Shown piece after piece: positions 1-5,158 of a stretch of 5,158 bases of DNA. The stretch's first letter is position 1; the number at the start of each line of letters is the position of its first letter. The position numbers were made by a program, and so were the translations under genes. Source of the DNA: an uncultured Arcobacter sp. GTDB lineage: Bacteria; Campylobacterota; Campylobacteria; Campylobacterales; Arcobacteraceae. Location: the NCBI GenBank assembly GCA_913062735.1, contig CAJXWI010000226.1, forward strand, positions 1 through 5,158. The letters are read 5' to 3'. Under the pieces are notes generated by a model that saw only the letters and a list, made by a program, of their open reading frames with translations, was not told the DNA's origin and did not search any database.

Positions 1-3000
1 ATTAAGTACTGTCCCCCAAGCAAGTCCAAAGCCTAAAGCAATAGCCATGGGTTGAAAAATAGCTGCTTGGCCAGTTGGAAAAAACATTAAGGTACAAAGA
101 CCTATTATTGTTGTAATCGTTGTTAATACTATAGGTCTAAAGCGTTTGGCAGAATAATAAAAAACCTCTTCAATATTTTTAGCTTTAATTAAAAACGTCA
201 TCATTATAATTCCATCATTAATAACTACACCAGCAAGCCCAAGGCCTCCAATGATTGAAGGTAAACTAAGGTTTAAAGAAAGAACATTATGTCCAATTAA
301 CACGCCCAAAATTGAAAAAGGTATTACTGACATTAGAATAAAGGTATTTTTAAAAGAATTAAATAAATACAACATAGATAAAAATATTAAAACCAAAGCA
401 AGGGCACTTGCAAGAAGCATATCATTTTTTAGTTCTTCTTTTTTTTCTTCTTCTCCTTTAAAACTAAGCTTGATTCCATCTTTTTTTGCTTCATTAAGAA
501 GGGGAGTGATTTTTTCTATTAATTCACTGGCTGTTATTATTTCACTGTTTACATTCGCATATAAAAAGAAATTAACGATTCCATCTTCTTTTAATAAGCT
601 TTCAAAGGATTTTATTTTTACAAAACTTGTTACTTCACTAAGCCTTACGTATTTAGAATCTTCTATTTCAATAATAAGATTTTCTAAACCATCTTTTTCA
701 TTTTTATTTAAGGATTGTATTTTTAAATCAAGCATACCTTCTTCATCAAATAAAACCGTTTTTTTCTTTGACAAATAGATATTGGATATTTTTGTACCTA
801 AGGTATATTCATTAAGGCCAAGACTTTCTCCATAAGCATTTACTTTTAATTTAATCTCTTCTATTCCAAAGTTAGCAGATGATGCTACATTCTTTATCCC
901 CTCAAGTTTTTTTATATAGTTTGTAATTTTATCAATATGAGCAACACTCTTATAATAATTACTTGAATTAAAAGCAATTTCTAAATCTGTTTTTACAGGA
1001 CCTACCTTACGCTCTTTTACAGATATATCACTTAAATTATATTGATTCTTGTACTTTTGTTCTTTTAACCATGATTTTACTTTTCTAGCAACAACAAAAG
1101 ACTTCTCATCTCTGATTCTATTTTCTTTATTGTAATAAAAACTTAAATAAGGCGTGATATATTTATCCACAAAATTCATTGCTTTTAATTTTTCTAACTC
1201 AATAGTAATATACATAACATAAGGATAACGTTCCGAATTTCCTCCATTGTCACGCCTATATCCTGCAACAGAAGAAACCTCTTTAATAAAAAAATTCTTT
1301 TTTTCTTTTAATAAATCTTTTTCAATATTTTGAACTATTTTATAAGATTGTTCCAAGGTAGTATTTACATCTGCTTTAAGTGTAATATTTATTTTACTGC
1401 TATCAAATCTGGGAAACATATGAAACTTAGAATTATCAATTAATGTATATATTAATAAAGGAATGAAAATAATAAAAAGAGCCAAAAAGGGCTTTTTCCA
1501 CGTCATAAAAAAATGAATTAGCTTAGAATATATTTCATTTGCTCTTTTCCATGATAGAACTTTTGCACCTTTTTTTAAGGTATGGGCTGCATGAATTGGT
1601 AAAAAGATAAAAGATTCAATTAAAGAAGCAAAAATTAATGAGGAAAAAGCAATGGGAATTAATTTTAAAAGCTCCCCCATAGTTCCACTTAATAAAAGCA
1701 TGGGAATAAAAGAAAATAAGGTAGTTAGTGATGCAATGGTTACTGGTTTAGCCATCTCTTTTGCACCAATTACTGCAGCCTCTTTAGGTTCCATACCATT
1801 TTCTATGTGTTGTTGTATATTTTCACTTACAACAATAGCATCATCAACAACTATTCCAATAGCTATCATAACACCAATTAAAGAAATCATATTAATGGTA
1901 TAGCCGAAAAAATAAAAATAGATAGCGCCCATTACAAAAGAAGTAGGAATTCCAATGGCAATAATAATGGCCATTCTGGTATTAATTAAAAAAACAACTA
2001 AAACAGTTATTAGAATAATTCCTAGAATAATATTAGAAATAACAATATTTAGCCTATCAACGATTCTTGTTGAATTATCATCTCTTAAAATATAAGTAAT
2101 ATCCGTATTTTCTTTTTGAAGTTGCGCTACTGTTTCTTTGATTTCTTTGGCAAGAACAATTGAGTTTCCAGTATTACTCATTTTTATTTTTAGATTTAAA
2201 GCATTGTTCCCATTAATTGAAAATAAAGTAGATGTGTCTTCATAACGCTTATTTACTTGGGCTATGTCTTTTAAATAAATATATTTATTTCCCAGTTTTA
2301 AAAGAGAGTTTTCAAGTTCTTTTTTATTTTTTGCTCCATTATACGTAGATAAAAAATAGTGTTTTTCTCCTTCAATTTTACCCAAAGGAAATATATACGA
2401 AAGGCCTGCAATTGCTTGATATAAAACATCTTTATTAATATCAAGGGCAAGGAGTTTTTTTTCATTGATTAATAATTCATAATATCTATCAGAGTCACCA
2501 TACATAGATACTTCTGCTATGTGTTTAAGCTCCAAAATTTTACTTTTTGCTTCTTTTGCTATTTCTTTAATTTCAAGTACATTTAATTTTGAAGAGGTAA
2601 TACTTAATTCTATTATATCTCTTTTAATTTCTATAATATTTACACTGGGCTCATCCATATCAGCAGGTAGGGAGCTTTTTAAATTACTAACAACATCTTT
2701 CATTTTATTGGCACTATTGTATTTGTTTGTACCAGGACTAAGTTCAACAATTAAAGTAAATCTTGAGGGTGAAATTACTGAGGTAATATTTTTAATACCT
2801 TCAATATTTTTAATGTCTTTTTCAAGATCATTAACCGCAAGTTTATTTAAAATATCAACAGATGCACCAGAATATGACCCATTTACAGTAATAACATCTA
2901 ATTCAAAATTAGGAAAGATTTCTTTGGGTGTTTTTATATAAGAGTAAATACCAAGGGCAAAAACTAAAAAAAATAAAGAATAATTCATTCTTGAATTGTT

Positions 3001-3030
3001 AATAAAAAAGCGAATGGTTTTTTCGAACAT
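1..3030 (-). CDS. RND-family efflux pump inner-membrane permease, AcrB/HAE-like (3' end cut by window edge)
   Basis: ATG at 3030-3028 opens 1010 codons with no stop before the left edge; I translated the whole frame and found no frameshift. The start is supported by AGGA 5 nt upstream and by the usual RND N-terminus (MFEKTIRFFI, then TM1 near 16-31). Two large periplasmic loops (about 32-330 and 531-870) alternate with helix blocks: TM2-6 near 332-480, TM7 near 513-530, TM8-12 from 871. Early porter-domain motifs are seen: FPNFELDVITV near 39-49 and YSGAS near 53-57. TM4 has GIVVDDAIVVSEN (392-404), whose D396/D397 match the proton-relay Asp pair of AcrB; DD rather than DG argues against a heavy-metal CzcA type. 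TM10 has GVVINDGI (934-941), with Asn at the AcrB Lys940 position. AcrB is about 1049 aa, so perhaps 20-40 residues are missing. Such permeases are trimeric proton-driven exporters working with a periplasmic adaptor and an outer-membrane channel, neither of which is seen here. Substrate unknown. Confidence 0.93.
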   Translation of the reverse strand, partial: MFEKTIRFFINNSRMNYSLFFLVFALGIYSYIKTPKEIFPNFELDVITVNGSYSGASVDILNKLAVNDLEKDIKNIEGIKNITSVISPSRFTLIVELSPGTNKYNSANKMKDVVSNLKSSLPADMDEPSVNIIEIKRDIIELSITSSKLNVLEIKEIAKEAKSKILELKHIAEVSMYGDSDRYYELLINEKKLLALDINKDVLYQAIAGLSYIFPLGKIEGEKHYFLSTYNGAKNKKELENSLLKLGNKYIYLKDIAQVNKRYEDTSTLFSINGNNALNLKIKMSNTGNSIVLAKEIKETVAQLQKENTDITYILRDDNSTRIVDRLNIVISNIILGIILITVLVVFLINTRMAIIIAIGIPTSFVMGAIYFYFFGYTINMISLIGVMIAIGIVVDDAIVVSENIQQHIENGMEPKEAAVIGAKEMAKPVTIASLTTLFSFIPMLLLSGTMGELLKLIPIAFSSLIFASLIESFIFLPIHAAHTLKKGAKVLSWKRANEIYSKLIHFFMTWKKPFLALFIIFIPLLIYTLIDNSKFHMFPRFDSSKINITLKADVNTTLEQSYKIVQNIEKDLLKEKKNFFIKEVSSVAGYRRDNGGNSERYPYVMYITIELEKLKAMNFVDKYITPYLSFYYNKENRIRDEKSFVVARKVKSWLKEQKYKNQYNLSDISVKERKVGPVKTDLEIAFNSSNYYKSVAHIDKITNYIKKLEGIKNVASSANFGIEEIKLKVNAYGESLGLNEYTLGTKISNIYLSKKKTVLFDEEGMLDLKIQSLNKNEKDGLENLIIEIEDSKYVRLSEVTSFVKIKSFESLLKEDGIVNFFLYANVNSEIITASELIEKITPLLNEAKKDGIKLSFKGEEEKKEELKNDMLLASALALVLIFLSMLYLFNSFKNTFILMSVIPFSILGVLIGHNVLSLNLSLPSIIGGLGLAGVVINDGIIMMTFLIKAKNIEEVFYYSAKRFRPIVLTTITTIIGLCTLMFFPTGQAAIFQPMAIALGFGLAWGTVLN

Positions 3031-3035
3031 TGTAA

Positions 3036-3039
3036 TCCT
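3036..3039 (-). promoter_or_regulatory. Ribosome binding site of the RND permease gene
   Basis: The minus strand reads AGGA, then 5 nt (TTACA), then the ATG at 3030. This Shine-Dalgarno match supports that start over the next in-frame Met (codon 15), which would fall right at TM1 and remove the conserved N-terminal amphipathic stretch. Confidence 0.7.
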
Positions 3040-3047
3040 AGATAAAA

Positions 3048-3063
3048 GTAATTATGTAATTAT
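3048..3063. repeat. Perfect 8-bp tandem repeat, two copies, over the putative promoter
   Basis: The plus strand carries GTAATTAT at 3048-3055 and again at 3056-3063 with no gap. On the minus strand this gives ATAATTAC twice, so each copy contributes to a -10-like hexamer (TATAAT at 3064-3059 and CATAAT at 3056-3051). It may be a local slippage duplication or a paired regulator site; the sequence alone does not decide. Confidence 0.6.
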
Positions 3064-3064
3064 A
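3059..3064 (-). promoter_or_regulatory. Putative -10 element of a promoter for the RND permease gene
   Basis: The minus strand reads TATAAT, an exact match to the housekeeping -10 consensus, preceded by a T-rich stretch (ACTATTTTCT). No good -35 is seen at 16-18 bp (AGAACT or AAGAAC), which is compatible with Campylobacterota, whose housekeeping promoters often lack a conserved -35. A start site about 7 nt downstream would leave a leader of roughly 20 nt containing the AGGA site. In DNA this AT-rich a TATAAT can occur by chance, so position in the only gap of the window is the main support. Confidence 0.42.
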
Positions 3065-3106
3065 AGAAAATAGTATTAACGAGTTCTTAATACAAGTGGG
3101 CTCAAG

Positions 3107-3122
3107 CATAGCAAAAGCTATG
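3107..3122. other. Small inverted repeat downstream of the LapD-like gene
   Basis: CATAGC (3107-3112) and GCTATG (3117-3122) flank an AAAA loop, a perfect 6-bp stem about 14 bp beyond the stop codon of the LapD-like gene. On the minus-strand transcript it is followed by CTTGAGCCC rather than a U-run, so it does not look like an intrinsic terminator. It could cap or stabilise the 3' end of the upstream transcript, bind a protein, or be chance. Confidence 0.4.
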
Positions 3123-3136
3123 AGAAAGACCTTTAT

Positions 3137-5158
3137 TTACCTACTTGCCGCATAGAGGTTGATTTTTTTAATAAGAACTAAATCATCATCATCTTTAACG
3201 TTTTCTGCGTATACTTTGATATTAAGTAAATGGGAGAGTTCTTGCATAGATTCAACAAATGCAAGTTTTCCTGCATCTTTATTGATTCCAGAAGTATAAT
3301 CTCTTGCTAATCGTATGTAATTAATTTTTAAATCTTTGATACGATCAAGAGGAATAAATTTTGACTCAAAACGTTTCACAATAATTTTACCCCCAGCCGT
3401 ATTGATTTTATGAGAAAATTGTTTAAATAAATCAATATCTTTAGCAACACCATAAGCTGTAATTGAAAATATAAGCTGAGAAGAAATACTAGTATTTTGT
3501 TCTAGAGTTCTTGTAATCCAATCAATAAATAAAGTATTACTTATAGAATCAAGAGATAAGTTAATTGATATATCGTGGGTAATTTTACTGTATTTTATGT
3601 GATTTATAACTTGATTTACAACAGCTTTATCAAAATCAATAATTTTATTATACTTTTCAGCGATAGAAACAAAGGTTCCAATAGGTATTTGCATATTATT
3701 TTTATCTTTTGCATTTGTAAACGCTTCTTGCATAACGAGGGTATCTGTATTTGTACCATTTAATACTTTAGCATCACCTATGTATCCTACTTCAAATTTT
3801 GAGTTTTCAATAATATCAAAAATTAAATCTTTCCATGAAAGCATATCACGGGCTAAATCATTCTCATCTCTTATGATTGCTTCATTAGGTCCCAATTGTT
3901 TTGCTGCTTCACACGATTCATTAGCCGCAATTAACATTTCAGGCGTAGTTCCTATTTGATTAAAAGGAGTAGCTCCTATATAAGCAATATTACTTTTATC
4001 TACTTCTTTACCAAAAGCTTCAAATTCATTTTTTAAATAAGAGGTGAGTTCTTTTATGTTTTGTGAATTTTTGTTTTTAACAATCATTGCAAACTCAGAA
4101 CCAAAAAATCTATAAGTAGAAATCTCAAAAGAAAAATGATTCTTAGCTTCATTTAAAATTCTTGCAAATTTTTTGATAAATTTATCTACATCTGAAGATG
4201 AATTGTTTTTTGCAAATGAGCTTAGGTCATCTATTTTTACGCTTAATACATAGCCATCCGTTTTTGTAATAAACATTTTTTTCATATCGGTTTCAAAGGT
4301 TTGTAATAATGGCAAAGCGGTTAAATCATCTAAAGATATTTTTTTTGTCATATTCTCAAGATTTTTATTAAGTTTTTTGATAATACCTTCAATTTTTCCA
4401 GACATTTCATTCATAGCAATGGCAACATTTTTAATTTCAGTGGTAAAAGGAAGTTTAGAGATTTTTGAAAATTCACCAGCTGAAATGTTTTTAGCCAGTT
4501 TTTCTATGTTTTTTAGAGGTTTTAAAATAAATTGTAAAAAGAAAACTAAGAATGACATTGAAATAATAAAAGCAACAAGAGCATAAATAACAGCTGTTTT
4601 TGCTTGTTCATATAATTTAGCATAGGCATCACCAGGATTTGCAGAGACATAAATAATAGCTGCTGTATTCCAACCATCTGAAATTTCACTTTTTTGTTCT
4701 TTCATTTCAAGGGTAAAAGAATCAATAAACCACTGAGGAATATAATCAAACTTCACATTTCTAGATACTTGGGCTAATACTTTATTCATAGTAATAATGC
4801 TTTTAAGTTCTTTTTTTTCACCTTCAAATTCTAGGCTAAAATTAATTGGAATATCTCCACCTTTTAAATAGGCATTGCTTGGAGTAAAATTATACACTTG
4901 AATGTTTTTTTCATCGTTTAGTATAAACTCTTCATTTTCTAAAGAAGCCAATTCTTCTAATAAATTGTCATCTTCTTGAATTCTTTCAATTTTTCCATAA
5001 GTAGAATCTGTAAATACCTTAGATACTTTCCACGCTTTATCAAGTTGAATTGTTTTACTTTGAATTAAAAGTTCTTCTTGAGTAAAAGTAAAACTGGTAT
5101 CTTCCAAACGTAACTCTTTATAAAAACCCCTGTTTGCAATAGCTTTAATAATAGATAC
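3137..5158 (-). CDS. LapD-like transmembrane c-di-GMP receptor with degenerate GGDEF and EAL domains (5' end cut by window edge)
   Basis: The frame is open from the right edge to a TAA at 3139-3137, giving 673 residues in the window; numbering here starts at the codon 5158-5156. Order: LapD/MoxY-type periplasmic domain (about 1-187; RGFYKELRLED near 9-19, DGWN at 161-164, ANPGDAYAKLYEQA near 173-186), a membrane helix (about 188-212), HAMP plus a short coiled coil (about 209-275), GGDEF domain (about 274-432) and EAL domain (about 437-673). GGDEF reads FGSEF (352-356) and the RxxD inhibitory site is absent. EAL reads KVL (464-466). NLS (533-535) is kept, but the acidic residues expected in E-x-T-E (SITA, 565-568) and DDFG (KRFE, 595-598) are lost, so cyclase and phosphodiesterase activity are both unlikely. 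Known LapD proteins read cytoplasmic c-di-GMP and hold the periplasmic protease LapG, protecting surface adhesins. The same role is inferred here; lapG is not in view. The first membrane helix and the true start lie beyond 5158. Confidence 0.88.
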   Translation of the reverse strand, partial: VSIIKAIANRGFYKELRLEDTSFTFTQEELLIQSKTIQLDKAWKVSKVFTDSTYGKIERIQEDDNLLEELASLENEEFILNDEKNIQVYNFTPSNAYLKGGDIPINFSLEFEGEKKELKSIITMNKVLAQVSRNVKFDYIPQWFIDSFTLEMKEQKSEISDGWNTAAIIYVSANPGDAYAKLYEQAKTAVIYALVAFIISMSFLVFFLQFILKPLKNIEKLAKNISAGEFSKISKLPFTTEIKNVAIAMNEMSGKIEGIIKKLNKNLENMTKKISLDDLTALPLLQTFETDMKKMFITKTDGYVLSVKIDDLSSFAKNNSSSDVDKFIKKFARILNEAKNHFSFEISTYRFFGSEFAMIVKNKNSQNIKELTSYLKNEFEAFGKEVDKSNIAYIGATPFNQIGTTPEMLIAANESCEAAKQLGPNEAIIRDENDLARDMLSWKDLIFDIIENSKFEVGYIGDAKVLNGTNTDTLVMQEAFTNAKDKNNMQIPIGTFVSIAEKYNKIIDFDKAVVNQVINHIKYSKITHDISINLSLDSISNTLFIDWITRTLEQNTSISSQLIFSITAYGVAKDIDLFKQFSHKINTAGGKIIVKRFESKFIPLDRIKDLKINYIRLARDYTSGINKDAGKLAFVESMQELSHLLNIKVYAENVKDDDDLVLIKKINLYAASR

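Noticed and set aside
251..778. Plus-strand open frame of 175 codons, with similar ones at 1652-1903 and 2519-2941
   Set aside because: All lie fully antisense to the RND permease, whose minus-strand frame is continuous and matches RND motifs throughout. Their Ser/Phe/Ile-rich translations are typical shadows of an AT-rich gene.
1..3030. Heavy-metal (CzcA/CusA-type) RND pump
   Set aside because: TM4 reads VVDDAIVVSEN, with the DD of drug/hydrophobe pumps instead of the DG of the metal family.
3101..3136. Rho-independent terminator for the LapD-like gene
   Set aside because: The only hairpin has a 6-bp stem and is followed on the minus strand by CTTGAGCCC, not a U-run.
3031..3136. A small gene or tRNA in the intergenic gap
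   Set aside because: The gap is about 106 bp with no cloverleaf-like pairing and no convincing short frame with an RBS.
3575..3763. Plus-strand open frames at 3575-3763 and 4377-4586
   Set aside because: Both are antisense to the LapD-like gene and have no recognisable domain or supporting RBS.
5105..5107. TTG as the start codon of the LapD-like gene
   Set aside because: The frame stays open to the window edge at 5158, and the extra 17 codons (including RGFYKELRL) fit the LapD periplasmic domain. Starting here would also remove the first membrane helix the family needs.

Overview
The window is AT-rich (roughly 30% GC by eye) and is almost entirely coding on the minus strand. Two long genes, each cut by a window edge, are separated by a gap of about 106 bp. 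The low GC, the Lys/Asn/Ile-rich proteins and the style of the LapD-like protein suggest a Campylobacterota member, most likely an Arcobacter relative. That placement is inference; the window has no rRNA or other marker to confirm it.

Right part (5158 down to 3137, minus): a LapD/MoxY-type membrane receptor missing its N-terminus. It has a periplasmic sensor/output domain, a transmembrane helix, HAMP, a degenerate GGDEF domain (FGSEF) and a degenerate EAL domain (KVL in place of EAL). Both cyclic-di-GMP enzyme domains look catalytically dead. This is the architecture of inside-out c-di-GMP receptors that sequester the periplasmic protease LapG and so control retention of large surface adhesins.

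Middle (3136 down to 3031): the intergenic gap. It holds a small hairpin, a consensus-like -10 box (TATAAT) embedded in an 8-bp tandem repeat, and a ribosome binding site 5 nt before the next gene. No convincing Rho-independent terminator is visible.

Left part (3030 down to 1, minus): an RND-superfamily inner-membrane pump permease of the AcrB/HAE type. It has 1010 codons in the window without a stop and runs off the left edge, probably only a few tens of residues short of its C-terminus. It keeps the TM4 Asp-Asp pair, but Asn occupies the TM10 position where AcrB has its key Lys.

The two genes are co-oriented, so read-through is possible, but the pump seems to have its own promoter. The window contains no periplasmic adaptor, TolC-like channel, LapG or adhesin, so a functional link between receptor and pump is not shown. 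I see no clearly new system here. The points worth a second look are the extent of degeneration in the receptor's ligand site, the Asn-for-Lys change in the pump, and the repeat-built promoter.
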